This document shows, piece after piece, positions 21,301 to 34,868 of a DNA stretch of 64,000 bases; the stretch's first letter is position 1, and each line of letters begins with the position of its first letter. This DNA is from Sequoia sempervirens. Its lineage: Eukaryota > Streptophyta > Pinopsida > Cupressales > Cupressaceae. A program made the translations under genes and the position numbers. The stretch covers positions 1-64,000 of the forward strand of contig VDFB02139124.1 of assembly GCA_007258455.2 (NCBI GenBank), read 5' to 3'. The notes below the pieces were generated by a model. That model saw nothing but the letters and a program-made list of their open reading frames with translations, was not told where the DNA came from and did not search any database.

Positions 21301-23560
21301 GAACAACAATGCCAACAATGAGGATGGTGATGGGTGGGAAGTGTTGTGGAGGAGGGGGTTTGATTTCTTGGGCTGAGGATGGTGATTTTGATGACTCTAA
21401 CCTTGATGGTTGCATTGGTGCTACATTCTTGGCAGATTTGCAACCTTTTTGGTTTCCTTTTTGTATTAACGAGGGGAGGGGGGTTTCAACCATGTGGGTG
21501 CCCTAGGGTCAGTATGTGACCTGGGTGCTAAGATTTGTTTGTTTGTTTTCTCTTCCCCTTTGTTTGAGGCTGAGTTTTCTTCTTCTATGACTATTCTATT
21601 ATGGGATGGTGCAGATTTGGTGTTGTTTCATGTGTTTGTGATCAAGAGAGTCCTTACCCATTCACCTACTCTTATTTTTCCCTCTCTATTCGAGCCCTTT
21701 ATGCATGGAGCTATTTTCATTGTGGAGGTTTGTGGTAGTGGCGCTACATCTACTTTCACTAGTGGGTTGAATGGTGTGGTTGTTGATACTTTTCTTGTAA
21801 CGGTATTTTTCTACCATGGCTGGTTATTATCCTATCTCTCCTTAATTGGATAGTTCTGGAGGTTTTTTTCTCTCCTTGTTGTTGCTTCTGCTATGGATCT
21901 ATGGGAGGATGTAGCACTATGAATGTTTGTTTGTAGAGGTGTGGTTTTTGGGGAATTGTGTGCCTCCCACCCTCTTCTATCTTCGAAAAGGTCCCTATTC
22001 TTGCATGGTTGTGCTCCTTGTTCTCTGGGTATTGGCCTTAGTTCTTCCTATATTGGGTTCGTTTGCTCCACTTTTTTTTGGGCTCCTTTGTGTAGTTCTC
22101 TTTCCCCATGGTAGCCTGAGAGTCTTTGGGGAGCACTGCTCCTCTTTGGTGATTCTCACACTGTTGTTTTTGGTGCTATAGTTGTGGTCCTTTTTCAGGC
22201 CCCTTTGAGGGTTTTCTGTCTCCTGAATGTTGGCCTAGGATCAACCTTGTTATTTCTTTTAATTTATTTTCCTCTCTCTGAGGTTTCTTGTAGGTTTTTT
22301 GGGCCTGCTTTATGGGCTTTCAAAGGTGTTATAATACCAGGTCTCTTGGAGGGGGCTAGTTGGCTAAGTCTCATGGGTGGTAAAGACATCCTTTGGCTTC
22401 TATAAAGGATGTGGGGTTGTGTTGCTAATAAGGAGAAAATTGGGTTGCAATTGGTGGGGGTTGCTCTTAAAGCTTTCTTTTTTTAGATTGTGTAGGTTGT
22501 TTTGAAGTTGAAGGGTACTAGGTTTTTTTGTCCCTATTTTCATTTTAACTTCTCTTATTAAGGTGGATAACCCTCATGTTGTGGAAGAATTGACTTTTAT
22601 TGATGGAGATGGGAGTTAGCTAGTTGAGGTTTTGATGGCGCTTTCCCTTGATCTAACTTTTTTTCCTATTGAGGTGGAAACCTAGCCTATGTTGAAATAA
22701 GGTTTCCTTTTGGAGCTATTTTGTTACTTATGTCTAGGTTGTGCTATCTCCTTCACTCTTCAACTTTTCTTTCAGCTTCTCCTATCGAGGTGGAGAAATC
22801 TTATATTGAGGTGGAAATATATCATGCTATTAGTGTTGGGAGCTAGTGTGAAGGGGTCTTATTTCACTTCAGTTTATTTCTCAAAAACTCTTCCTTTCTC
22901 CTTGTGTAGTGGAGACTTGTTATTGGTGGTTTCATAGTTCAAACATCTTTGGTTGTGACTGTTGGTTTGATCATGACTTTGGCTTCTACTCTTTTGGAAG
23001 TTGTTGGATTTTGTTCTTGTCTCGGAAGGCTCATTTGTAGAAGTCCTGGAGTTTTTTAGAGGTTGTTTCCCTTTAGGAAATGTTTTCATTGTAGGGTTTC
23101 ATTGGTTTTCCCCTATTTTTGTAATGTGGGGTCTTTTTTCCTAGTTTCCTTTGGTTGATTTGTTCCTTGTAGCTAATTGGTGTTTTATAGTTTCATGGTT
23201 TGATAAAAGGAATGGCTTCCTAGTTGGTCTTTGGGCTCTATGATAGGATTTTCTATTACAAGCTCACTATTTTGGTCTTATACTTATTGTGTGTATCATT
23301 CTTTGCAGGCTTTGTGTTGGGAAGCTCTTTTTGAGTTGTTCCCTTTTTTTCTACTATTTCTCTACAATTAGTCTCTATTTTAAATTTTATGCTCTGAACA
23401 AAAGCATGATTTTTTCCTAATTCTATGCTCGAGTCAAAAGCATAATTTAGTGATGTTTTCTTCCAATTCTATGCTCCGATCAAAATAATAGGTTTTTGGT
23501 TTTTTCATCTCTAGATCACTTATTCTGAGTCCTAGTTTTTGTGGTCTCACTTTTCGTGAG
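21301..23560. other. T/G-rich unrecognised sequence, possibly an old transposon
   Basis: Composition shifts here: one strand is rich in T and G with few A. Several open frames of 60-120 codons follow one another on the plus strand, hydrophobic and without motif. Small internal repeats occur, such as TATTGAGGTGGA and TATCGAGGTGGA near 22670-22825, and three variants of TTCTATGCTC with AAAAGCAT near 23380-23480. The pattern suggests a decayed coding repeat (for example a LINE), but no reverse transcriptase motif was seen on either strand. Confidence 0.3.
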
Positions 23561-25043
23561 CCAGCTCTACCTCTAAGGCTACTCTATAATGGGTATTGGC
23601 CATTCCAAATTTAATCTAATCAAAACATGTCCTACATAATCATATGGATTTTTACATCCCTACTTTGTATATTAACTACCAACACCATTAGGTTCACTAG
23701 AATTTGGGTTCTACAATATATACCAAAAAATTGGCATAGTACAAAATAGGATTTTTGGAAATAGTCTTTAAAAATATCAAAATGAAAAGGCTCAAATTAT
23801 TCACTATTAGACCTTTAAAATTCCCTATTTGTTCAGCTTCATCTAAAACTAGGCAACCATTTTACTATGTAACTATCCCTAAATATTGTATATTCTCTAG
23901 TTAACAACCCTAAATCAATGGGTAGTTGAGCATTAACATCCAAATTGAAAACCTCATAGATACAAGTTTTGTCCAAGGTTATAAGAGAACCACTCTTGTT
24001 ATTGATGATATCCTATTGTTGGTATTGTATTCCCTAGCTACAACTCTAATTGGGTCAACATTTTATAAAGTGTGAGGGAATATTAATCTCCCTAATCTCA
24101 AACTCCAAATGTTAGAAATCAATCTATTTGATAAGAATTTCTTGAAAAAATACTTGAATAATGCATAGCCATGAATACGAATTATAGCATCCCTACAATA
24201 CTCATTTTTATCCATAACCCTGTTTGCTAGAGTTTTCAATCCTTGAACAACCCTCGATATTTTATAAGACCATAGTAATAAACCATGATATCATCACCCA
24301 AAACCCTTGTAAATCCATTTGATTTTTCAACCATTTCTAATTTAATTGGGTAATAAGGTATGCAATTTAGGGTTTTTAAAAATTTAAAACCTCTAAAAAG
24401 GTTTCTTTTAAAATTTTAACATTTCATTACTTTCCTAGAACCCTAAATTGATCTCTAGTTTAAGAAATTTAGAAACACAATATTTATATGCTATAATGCA
24501 TAAATGGGCTTGAAATTACTTAACACTTAATATTTGTTGAAAACCCTACAAATTTCATGAAAAACCCTAAATTTCCTAGAAATTCACCACAGGCTTGCAC
24601 TATGATCTTCATTTTATGTCATGAATTAAGCCAAATCACTTAAAAATTAGGTAGATATAGATCAAATCTACAACCAATATCCTTGCATGCTTGTACACGT
24701 GACCTATGGTAACCTTTCTTCACTTTTAAATATGGACCATTGATTGCTAAATATTTATGATGATCATGGGGATTTGAATTCTTTTTAGTGAAGAGAATAC
24801 TTTCTTTCTTTTGCATAGCTTTATGAGACATATCATCATTTTAGGGATTTTTGGGAACAAAAGTAATATCTTTGAGGCTTCCCTGATGGTGTTTTCCTCT
24901 ATGAAATGCTAAATAAAAATGAAACAAGACATGTGGTGTTATCTTAAGAGTTTGAGGGAACAAATCTTAGCTTAAATTTTCTCTATGAAGGTTAAATTTT
25001 TTTCTAAGGAATAAAAAATTGATGCTAATTGAAGAAAACAAAT
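23561..25043. other. AT-rich intergenic sequence left of the gypsy element
   Basis: No gene or clear repeat was found. It contains several CCCTAAA-like words common in plant AT-rich DNA, but no array that would indicate a telomeric repeat. Confidence 0.4.
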
Positions 25044-25048
25044 GAATT

Positions 25049-26523
25049 TGGTGCAGGACCACCTAAAGAACAACAGGCAATTTCAATGGTAAATAAGAAC
25101 CTAGAAGAATAGTTTTGATTTGTTTTCATAAGGTCATGTTGACCATTGTGTGGAGAGATTAGAGGTGTTTTTGATCTTTGGGAAAGAAGTTGTCAAGAGA
25201 TAAATAAGTTTAGAAGCTCATCTTGCTAAGTTGTCAAAGTTACCAAAGGTTGAAAAACACAGTGGATTTTATAATTTTCATCTTTAAGGTCATTGTATGT
25301 TCGACAACAAGAACTTAACTATTTTTTGGAGCCTATTTACGATATTCTTTGACCATGGAATAGGGTTGGAAGTGTTGTTGTTATAGTGAGACTTTGTGAA
25401 ATTGAAGGAAGATAGCATCCTGTGCTAAAAATTTTGAGTTTTGCAACTAAATAGAGATTTCATGGATTAGACCTGCCACTATTTTGATTGTAGGATGTGG
25501 TGTTAGAAGTTTTCAATCATTGTACATCATTAAATAGTTTCTTTGTTCAATTTGCAAGCACTTTTTGTAAATAGTTTAATTTTTGCTTTGTTGCTAGTCT
25601 AAACCAGACTGTTTTTATGAAATGGAGTGCTAGGGCACTTTCCCACCGTACAAACCATACAGCCCTTTGGGAACAGTTCCTAGACTTCATGACTATACAT
25701 ATGTTAGGTTGTAGGCTTTGTGTGTGTGCAGGAGTTGCTAGCAATGTCTTGCCCTAGGCGAGCCAGGCAGAGTTTGGCTAGGGAAGAGGAGTGAAAGGCA
25801 CATAAATTGTAGGGGTGCTAGGATTTGGGAAAAATTCCTTTTGGAGAATTTAGTTGAGGGTCTTGGAAAGGTCTGGTGGTCAGGAGGAGGCCCCATCAAC
25901 CCATTTGGTGTGAGAAAACTCTGATAGTCTGGAAGCAGCCAGTGAAAGGCTTCTAAACCCTAGTTTAAGGCCATTTTCAAGAATTGGCTTTGTACGGTTG
26001 GTGAAGGCCCAAAACTCCAAAAATATTTGAGAGTTATGCAAATGAACCAAGGACCTCAGAGAAAGAATGGGGTGTTCTTGTAATATTTTAGATCAAAGAC
26101 CAGATTACTTAGAGTTGGAGGCCTAATACGGGCTCTTGGCTAGTAGCCCTTTTTAACCTCAAAAGAGGGTTTTGATGAAAGCGAACATGAATTAGAGCAA
26201 GAAGGATAATAAAGAGCCAAAGTTTGATTGATTGCAATGTTTTAAGACACCTCCACACCCCTGCAAGTAAAATGCAATGTTGGAGGTATGGTTAGTCTTT
26301 AGGGTAGATTAAAGGCTAAAGAAGAGTTAGTGTTATTTCACCAAGAATTGTCTTGGTTGGTTGAATGGTGGTAGAAGTGGGGTTGGCCAGGAGAACCACG
26401 GGTTCCTGAATGTGCAAAAATAACCTATAGGTTAAGGTGGTGGAGTAAAACACCAAGAAGGTCTTGCAAGCAAGACCTAGAGTAGGAATCTGAGATTGAT
26501 TCCTCCAACCCCTCTCCCTACCA
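25049..26523 (+). repeat. 5' LTR of the gypsy element, 1475 bp
   Basis: It begins TGGTGCAGGACC and ends CTCCCTACCA, preceded by GAATT and followed after GA by the primer site. It would contain the promoter; no TATA box stood out clearly. Confidence 0.95.
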
Positions 26524-26526
26524 GAT

Positions 26527-26538
26527 TGGTATCAGAGC
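26527..26538 (+). other. Primer binding site of the gypsy element
   Basis: TGGTATCAGAGC exactly matches the common initiator-Met tRNA primer site, a few bases past the 5' LTR end. Confidence 0.95.
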
Positions 26539-26565
26539 AAGTAGAAGATTTGGGAACCATCTTAT

Positions 26566-27780
26566 ATGTCAGAGGTTGAGTCTAGTGATTCTTCCATCAT
26601 TGTGACAAATGCACAGTTGGCCAAGATGGTTGAAGAGCAAGAGGAGGATAATAAGTTGTTAAAAGAAAGAATAGAGCAACTTGAGAAAGCATTGAACAAT
26701 GTGAAGTTGGAAGGAAAGGTACCAAAGGAAGAAGAGGTTGTAGAGGAAGACAAGATCCCTGAACCTGACCCTGTTTTGGAGGAAGAACCTTTCTTGAAAG
26801 CATTGAAGGCTTTGAGTGGAAAAGGACTTGAAGGCATATTGCTATTTAGTGGAAAAATGGAAGCTGGTCTAGTCATGGATTGGATAGAGGGAATGGAGAA
26901 CCATTTTGAATGTGATGGGGTCACTGAAGCACAGAAGGTAAAGGTGGACAAATCAAGACTAAGATGTTCTTCCTTGACATGGTAGAAGTTCATTCAAACA
27001 GAGAGGGAAAAAGAAGGTAAGCAGCCTATCTCTACTTGGAAGAGAATGGTTCCCAAGATAAGAGAAGCATACATGCCAGATGACTATGAGATTCAGTTAC
27101 ACAAGAAGAGGCAAAGGTTAAGGCAGAAAGACCAAGATGTGAATACCTACATTGAGGAGTTCCAAAAACTTTGTATGAGGTCTAATGTTTCAGAGGATGA
27201 GAGTCTTAAGGTGGTTAGGTATCTTAATGGCTTGAAATGGAACATTCAAGAGGAGATGGCTCTTCTAAGTCCCAAGACAGTACACCAATGCTATTAGTTG
27301 GCCATAAATATTGAGGAAAGAAGCAAGAGGAAGCAAGATCAGGCTTCTAAGGGCAGTGGCAAAGGCAAAGATCAAAGAGATCAAAGAGGACAACATGGTG
27401 GCTACCAAGGTAGAGGCAATGACCAAAGAAACCAAGGAGAGTCTAAACTCATAGAGCATGGAGGAGAAACATCTTCTAGAGGAGGATATAATAGAGGTAG
27501 AGGACCTCAAGGAGGTTCAAATAGATGAATAGGAGCAGGCAGGAGTAATTCATACTTTGCAACCATGAAATGCTACCATTGTGGACAAGTAGGTCACCCT
27601 GCTTATAGGTGCCTGGAGAAAGCATCTTCATTAAGCAATGAAAAGAGAGTGGCTTATGCATAAGAGGACATCATGAGTCCTAAGTCATCTGAGGTCAGTC
27701 ATATTGAATCTGAGGTAGGAGAGAATCTGATGTTCAATAGAGTTTTGATCAAACAACCGGTCAAAGAGGAACCAAAATAG
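26566..27780 (+). pseudogene. Gypsy gag region with CCHC zinc knuckle
   Basis: The frame opens at ATG 26566. A Glu/Lys-rich coiled-coil-like N-terminus (about residues 15-45) is followed by the capsid-like region: GKMEAGLVMDWIEGMENHF, then a retrotransposon-gag pattern ending in TYIEEFQKLCMRS and VRYLNGLKWNIQEEM. A Gly/Arg/Gln-rich stretch (27340-27520) precedes a zinc knuckle CX2CX4HX4C at 27571-27612. In-frame stops at 26983, 27295, 27526, 27661 and 27778 break it, but no frameshift occurs. In an active copy this forms the particle and binds the RNA genome. Confidence 0.9.
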
Positions 27781-30700
27781 AGAAGAGCCCTTTTTAGAGT
27801 AAGGTGCAAGATACTTGGTAAAGTATGCAAGGTCATAGTAGATTCAGGTTCAATAGACAATATAATCTCAGAGGAGGCAGTAATGAAACTAAAATTGGAC
27901 AAGGTACCCCATACTAACCCTTACAAGGTCACATGGCTAAACAAAGGGCAGAGTGTTTTAGTGAATGAGCAAGTAACGGTGGAGTTTTACATTGGAGGAT
28001 ACAAAGACAAGTTAGTTTGTGATGTGTTACCCATGGATGCATGCCAACTACTATTGGGCAGACCATGGCAATATGATAGAGGTGACATCTATGATGGGAA
28101 AGAGAACACCATTTCATTCAAGAAGGATGGGAAGACTTTCAAGTTGCAGTCACTACCAGAAGAAGAAGAGGGACAGTCAAAGACACCAAGTGTCATGTTG
28201 AGTAGTGGGAAGGAGTTCCTCAACAACCTACATCAAGGGGGTGAAGGGTATGTGATCATGATGCAGTCCAAAGAGGGAGTTAAGACTGAGAAAAAAGTCC
28301 TACCTGGAGCAGTCCAAAAGTTACTTGAAAGGTACAAGAGCATAGTTAGTGATGGTACACATGCAACTTTACCACCAAAGAGAGCCATAAGTCATCAAAT
28401 TGACTTCATACTTGGAGCCTCATTGCCTAACAAAGTAGCATACAACCTTACAGTGGATCAAAATCTAGAGGTAGCTAGGCAAGTGCAAGAGTTGTTGGAT
28501 CAGGGATTGATTCAAAAGAGCATCAGCCCATGTGCAGTAGCAGTGGTTTTAGCATCAAAGAAAGGAGGTAAGTGGAGACTTTGTACTGACTCTAGAGCTA
28601 TAAATAGGATTACAATCAGATATAGATTCCCTATCCCAAGGATTGAAGACTTAATGGATTGTCTTGGAGGATCTCAATACTTCAATAAGTTGGATCTCAA
28701 GAGTGGATACCATCAGATCAAAATTAAGGATGGAGATGAGTGGAAGATAGCTTTTAAGACAAATGATGGGTTGTATGAGTGGAGAGTGATGCCATTTGCT
28801 CTCTCCAATGCCCCTAGCACATTCATGAGGCTCATGAATGAGGTGCTTAAAGACTTTACAGGGATATTTGTGGTGGTATACCTTGATGACATCCTCATAT
28901 ACAACAAGATAGCAGAAGAGCATTTGAAACATGTGGAGTTGGTTCTTAGAAGGTTACAAGAGGAGAAATTGGCAATCAATTTAGAGAAATGTGAGTTCTT
29001 TAAACAAGAGCTTGTATATTTGGGTTTTGTAGTGTTCAAAGGATCATTGAAGATGGATCCAAGCAAGGTGGAAGCTATACTCAACTGGCCTACTCCAACC
29101 ACAGGGACAAAGATAAGAAGTTTTCATGGATTAGCTCAATTTTATAGAAAATTCATAAGGAACTTTAGTGGAATATGTGCACCAGTCCTAGATACAATCA
29201 AAGGAGGTTTGAAAACTAAGTTTGTGTGGACTCAAGAAGTTGAGAAAGGGTTTGAGAAACTGAAACAAGAGGTGGCAACTCAACCTATTCTCTTATTACC
29301 TAGTTTTGACAAATTGTTCACTGTTGAATGTGATGCAAGTGGAGTGGCAGTAGGAGGAGTGCTAAGTCAAGAGGGTAGGCCTATAGCCTTCTTTAGTGAG
29401 AAGCTCAATGAAGAAAAGAAGAAGTATTCAACCTATGACTTAGAACTTTATGCTTTGGTTCAGTCACTTAGAAAATGGAGGCATTATCTTCTACCCAAGG
29501 AGTTTGTAGTCTTTACTGACAATCAGGCACTTAGTTTTATCAACACTCAAGAGAAGTTGAGTAACAGGCATTTGAAATGGATGGAATACATCCAAGCTTT
29601 TACTTTTACCATCAAGCACAAGAAGGGACAGTTGAACAAGGTGGAAGATGCACTAAGTAGGAGATTGTTGACAGTGCAAGAGATACAGATCAAGAGCATT
29701 GGCATAGAAAGTTTCAAGGATCTCTATGGGGAAGATGAAGACTTTTTAGAGGTCTATAAGGTATGTTCTAACCTTGAGAACCATTTCCATAGTCAATACT
29801 CTGAGTATACTTTGCAAAATGGCTTATTGTTTATGGGAAATCAGTTATGTGTTCCAAGAGGGTCAATGAGGGAAAATATCATTCAGGAAAAGCATAATGG
29901 TAGTCTTAGTGGACATTTTGGCATCAACAAGACTTTAGAACTAGTGCAAAGATTCTATTACTGGCCTAAGTTGGAAAGAGATGTTAGGAATTGTGTGGAA
30001 CAGTGTGTTGTGTGTATGAAAGCTAAGGGAGGAGCTAGTAATGTTGGTTTATATCAATCCCTACCCATTCCTAATAGACCATGGGAGTGTGTGAGCATGG
30101 ATTTTGTGTTAGGCCTTCCTAAGACCAAGACTGGTTTTGACAGTGTTTATGTAGTGGTAGACAGATTTAGCAAGATGAGTCATTTCATTCCCTACAAAAC
30201 TACTCATGATGCTAGCTACATAGCTCATCTTTTTTTCAAGGAGGTTGTACGGATCCATGGATTTCCTTTGAGCATTGTTTCAGATAGGGATGTGAAGTTC
30301 ATGAGTCATTTTTGGAAGACTCTATGGAGTAGATTGGGCACAAATCTCTCTTTTGGATCAGCTTACCATCCTCAAACCCATGGTCAAACAGAGGTGGTTA
30401 AGAGGGTGCTAGGTAACCTTCTAAGGTGTCTAACTAAGGAGTATGGACATACATGGGATATGGTTATCTCACAAGCTGAGTATGCTTATAATGATAGTGT
30501 GCATCAGACCACAGGGAAGAGTCCTTTTGAAGTTGTGTATGGGATGCACCCAAGAGGCATATGTGAGCTCAGAGATCTTGGAGCTATGGAACAAAGAAGT
30601 GGACATGCAGAAGACTTCAGTCAGACCATGAAAGAGATTTAGGAGTAGGTGAAGAAGAGAGTCACCGAGGCCACACAAAAGTTGAAGGAGAAGGTAGATT

Positions 30701-31176
30701 TGACAAGGAAGGATGTGCAATTTGCAATAGGGGACTATGTAATGGTCCAACTTAAAAAATCAAGATTGCAGAAGAGAATGTCAACCAAGTTGCAGATGAA
30801 GAGAGTGGGTCCATGCAAGGTATTGGCCAAATATGGCAAGAATGCATACAAGGTGGAGTTACCTACCGATCTAGGGATCTCTCCAGTGTTCAATGTAGCT
30901 GATTTGATCTAATATAAGGGGATAGTAAGTGATGTGGATCAAACTAGTAAGGAGGTCTTCAAGGACATTAGAAATGTATCCTTACCTAATCAAGCCAAGC
31001 CTCAGGCAGAGAAGATCTTGGAGTCAAGAGTGAAGAAGGCTACAAGACATAAGGTGTACATGGAGCACCTTGTCAAGTGGAAGAACAAGCATGACTCATA
31101 AGCCACATGGGTACAAGAAGACCAGTTCAAGAAGTTTGGTATTGATCTATCCTTGATCTCTCCTTCCATTCCTTAG
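27781..31176 (+). pseudogene. Gypsy pol: protease, reverse transcriptase, RNase H, integrase, chromodomain
   Basis: It is in frame with gag. Protease: VDSGS at about 27838 and LLLGRPW near 28050. RT: the WRLCTDSRAINRIT, YFNKLDLKSGYHQI and FALSNAPSTFM blocks, catalytic YLDD at 28879-28890. RNase H: FTVECDASG near 29320 and FTDNQALSFI near 29512. Integrase: an HHCC zinc region (HFGINKTLELV to CVVCMKAKG) at about 29917-30030, then a D,D-35-E core (MDFVLGLP, SDRDVKF, GQTEVVKR). A chromodomain of about 45 residues lies at about 31020-31140 (VYMEHLVKWK, ATWVQEDQF) and would guide insertion into heterochromatin. The 919-codon stretch 27883-30642 is open. Stops at 30640, 30910 and 31099 separate the end of integrase and the chromodomain. 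Confidence 0.95.
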
Positions 31177-31186
31177 TGTTTGCGCT

Positions 31187-31199
31187 GAGAGGGGGAGAA
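31187..31199 (+). other. Polypurine tract of the gypsy element
   Basis: GAGAGGGGGAGAA directly precedes the 3' LTR and would prime plus-strand synthesis. Confidence 0.9.
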
Positions 31200-32677
31200 T
31201 GGTGCAGGAGCACCTAAAGAACAACAGGTAGTTTCATTAGGTAAATAAGAACCTAGAAGAATAGTTTTATTTTTTTTCATAAGGTCATGTTGACCATTGT
31301 TTGGAGAGCTTAGAGGTGTTTTTGATCTTTGGGAAAGAAGTTGTCAAGAGATAAATAAGTTTAGAAGCTCATCTTGCTAAGTTGTCAAAGTTACCAAAGG
31401 TTGAAAAACACAGTGGATTTTATAATTTTCATCTTTAAGGTCATTGTAGGTTAGACAACAAGAACTTAACTATTTTTTGGATCCTATTTATGATATGCTT
31501 CGACCATGGAATAGGGTTGGAAGTGTTGTTGTTATAGTGAGACTTTGTGAAATTGAAGGAATACAATGTTCTATGGTAAAAATTTTGAGTTTTGCAACTA
31601 AATAGAGATTTCATGGATTAGACCTACCACTATTTTGATTGTAGAATGTGGTGTTAGTAGTTTACAAGAATTTTACATCATTAAATAGTTTCTTTGTTCA
31701 ATTTTCAAGCACTTTTTGTAAATAGTTTAATTTTTGCTTTGTTGTTGGTCTAAACCAGACTGTTTTTAGGAAATGGAGTGCTAGGGCACTTTCCCACCGT
31801 ACAAACCGTATGAACCTTTGGGATTAGTGCCTAGAATCCATGACTGTACATATGTTAGGTTGTAGTCTTTGTGTGTTTGAAGGAGTTGGTAGCAATGTCT
31901 TGCCCTAAGTGAGCCAGGCAGAGTCTGACTAGGGAAGACAAGGAGTGAAAGGTACATAAATTGTAGGGGTGCTAAGATTTGGGAAAAATTCCTTTTGGAG
32001 AATTTAGTTGAGGGTCTTGGAAAGGTCTGGTGGTCAGGAGGAGGCCCCATCAACCCATTTGGTGTGAGAAAACTCAGACAGTCTAGAAGCAGCCAGTGAA
32101 AGGCTTGTAAACCCTAGTTTTAGGCCATTTTCAAGAATTGGCTTTGTACGACTGGTGAAGGCCCAAAACTCCAAAAATATTTGAGAGTTATGAAAATGAA
32201 CCAAGGACCTCAGAGAAAGAATGGGGTGTTCTTGTAAGATTTTAGAACAAAGACCATATTACTCAGAGTTGGAGGCCTAATAGGGGCTCTTGGCTAGTAG
32301 CCCTTTTTAACCTCAAAAGAGGGTTTTGATGAAAGCGACCAGGAATTGGAGTAAGAAGGATAATCAAGAACCAAAGTTTGACTGATTGCAATTTTTTAAG
32401 ACACCTCCACACCCCTGCAAGTAAAATGCAACGTTGGAGGTATGGTTAGTCTTTACGGCAGATTAAAGGCTAAAGAAGAGTTAGTGTTATTTCACCAAGA
32501 ATTGTCTTGGTTGGTTGAATGGTGGTAGAAGTGGGGTTGGCCAAGAGGACCACGGGTGCCTGAATGTGCAAAAAGAACCTATAGGTTAAGGTAGTGGAGT
32601 AAAACACCAAGAAGGTCTTGCAAGCAAGACCTAGAGAAGGAAACTGAGATTGATTCCTCCAACCCCTCTCCATACCA
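31200..32677 (+). repeat. 3' LTR of the gypsy element, 1478 bp
   Basis: It begins TGGTGCAGGAGC and ends CTCCATACCA, followed by the target duplication GAATT. It aligns along its whole length with 25049-26523 with scattered substitutions. Confidence 0.95.
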
Positions 32678-32682
32678 GAATT

Positions 32683-34860
32683 TCAATCATTCAAAAAGAG
32701 AACATATTTAGAATAAAATTCCCTACTATGCATATAACTGGCGCGACTTGATCACATGCCAACACCTATAGCTGACTAGGTCATAGGTGGGATCCTTAAC
32801 AAGATTTTCTTTAGGTAGCTTAGAAATCCTTTAAATAATTTTCACATATAAATAACATAAATCACTAGGGAAACATTGATTGATGGAGCATGATGCGATG
32901 AGGCTTCACTAAAAAAATTAAGCCTCCATATGAAAGGGAAACATACAATTTGATTAGCATATAACCCATACATATCAATTACATTAGGGAACAAAAGATC
33001 ATTTTGCAGGCATGCAGGAAGAATATAATATTAGATACTCATCTAAATCAAAGATCCTCTATGAAATGATGCTATGTGTTCTATAGGACCAGGTAAAGGG
33101 TAAAAATTTTCAAAGGCATTAAGAGCATGTGATGGTAGTTGTACATTCTATGCTCAAGGAAAGGGGATTAATAAAATCATGAAACAAAGGTCACAATGTT
33201 ATAACTTAAAAGATCAAATAATTTGGTTAGGTCATGAATGCAAAAATAGAATAAAAGTGCAAGGTATTTTCCAAGGTTTGAGGTTTTCTTACGAGAAACC
33301 CTAATGAACATTTATAGAAACCGCTATAAAATGATACTTTATTAGAAATTAGAAACACTTGGAAACATCAAGAGCCAAAATAAATAGAAATACTATGAAG
33401 TACCATGAATATAGTTGTTGGCTTCTCAAGTATTAGGTGTCTTTACTTGATCTAAGCCAAATATTTTGGGTGAGAAATATTATCATTTATAGAATTCATA
33501 AGATTATACCAATGAAAAAATTTCAATTTTCCAACCTTTATCATTTTTTATACATGATAAACCACATGAGTTAATATATTTTATATATGTAGTTGATTCA
33601 TTCATTAAAATATTTGGTCATTATTTTTTCCAGTGTATTTCTATACTTCCTAAGAAGAATGTATGGTTTCAAAATTTAAAAATCCAATATTTAGGAAGGT
33701 ATTGGATATTTGAAGCATATGAAATTTCAATTACTATAATATGTATCAAAAGTTAAATGTCTCCAAGATTATATGTATGTGTTGAAGGAAATCAACAATA
33801 TATAGTTTATGTTTCCTCTAATTACACTTTCCTATATGGATGTATTACATAATTTATGAAATATAACAATATATTAAATGATCACAAACCTTATAGAGAT
33901 CATTTGATATTTGCATGTATAATTATTTAGTATGATTCTAAATAATAAATATTTTCTACGCTTCAATGTTTATTGCTTGATATATTTAGTGATTACGTTT
34001 ATTCCTCTATGCCTCTATTCAATATTTCATTTTGGGAAACTATGGATCTATCACCCATTAAATGGTTAGTAGTCTCGAAAATATAAGATTTAATCACAAT
34101 TAGGATTGAAATGAACAAACCTTGAACTAGTAGTTTTGAAGTATCAATACAGTTCATCAAATTCATGATTTAGCATTGCAAATAGGAAAAAAAGATTTGT
34201 GAACCTTATCAATTAGTCATTTTGAGAATCATGTTCTTATTCATTTTCATTCCATTTCTTACGATGATGCCATTATTAAAAATATAAGATATTATTTATG
34301 CATTTATTTCATTTGTGGCCTAGTGAAAAATTTAGGGGACCAAATTTTTATGGATAAAATTATAACTTGTATTTATTTCCACATATTATTGCACCTAGAA
34401 TCCTATATAAGATATCTCTAAAGATAATCTTCAAGTGTAGTAGATAATATCCACTTTCATTAATTTTACTTCAACCCATCCTATTTTTCTAATGCACCCA
34501 TGTTTTACATTATTGAATACATCCATTAGCCTTGAAGTTTAAAATATGTTCTAGAATTATGGGGTAGTATATTTTAGATGCAACAAAATGGAATCATTAC
34601 TATAAAATAGGAAAATATAAAAAAATTATAACCTTACCAAAAATAATTGTTGGCATAGATATTTTATAGTACCTTTGTAGCAGTAGCACTCCTAGTTTTG
34701 GCATAGATAGATGGTAAAATAGTTTTTTTTAGTATCTTCTTTGGTGAGAGGAGTGAGTACTCTACAAGTGTAGAAAGTGTTGAGTAGAGTTATATTTAAA
34801 ACTCATAATTTTACCCTTAAGAAACTTGACAAGCTGAATCTAAATGAGAAAGACTATAGA
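32683..34860. other. AT-rich intergenic sequence right of the gypsy element
   Basis: No gene was found. It continues the sequence interrupted at 25043. No repeat family was identified. Confidence 0.4.
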
Positions 34861-34868
34861 GTTGATCG

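Larger units (their letters stand above)
25049..32677 (+). mobile_element. Structurally complete Ty3/gypsy chromovirus, 7.6 kb
   Basis: All structural parts are present: target duplication GAATT at 25044-25048 and 32678-32682; LTRs 25049-26523 and 31200-32677, both TG...CA; a primer site TGGTATCAGAGC at 26527-26538; and a polypurine tract GAGAGGGGGAGAA at 31187-31199. A single gag-pol frame ends in a chromodomain, which places it among plant chromoviruses. The order protease-RT-RNase H-integrase is Ty3/gypsy. Over their first 300 bases the LTRs differ by roughly 4-5% by eye, so the insertion is not recent. Eight stop codons make it non-autonomous now. Confidence 0.97.

Noticed and set aside
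22874..23089. 71-codon minus-strand frame rich in Ser, Asn and Lys
   Set aside because: Low complexity, in a T/G-rich block; no start context or motif.
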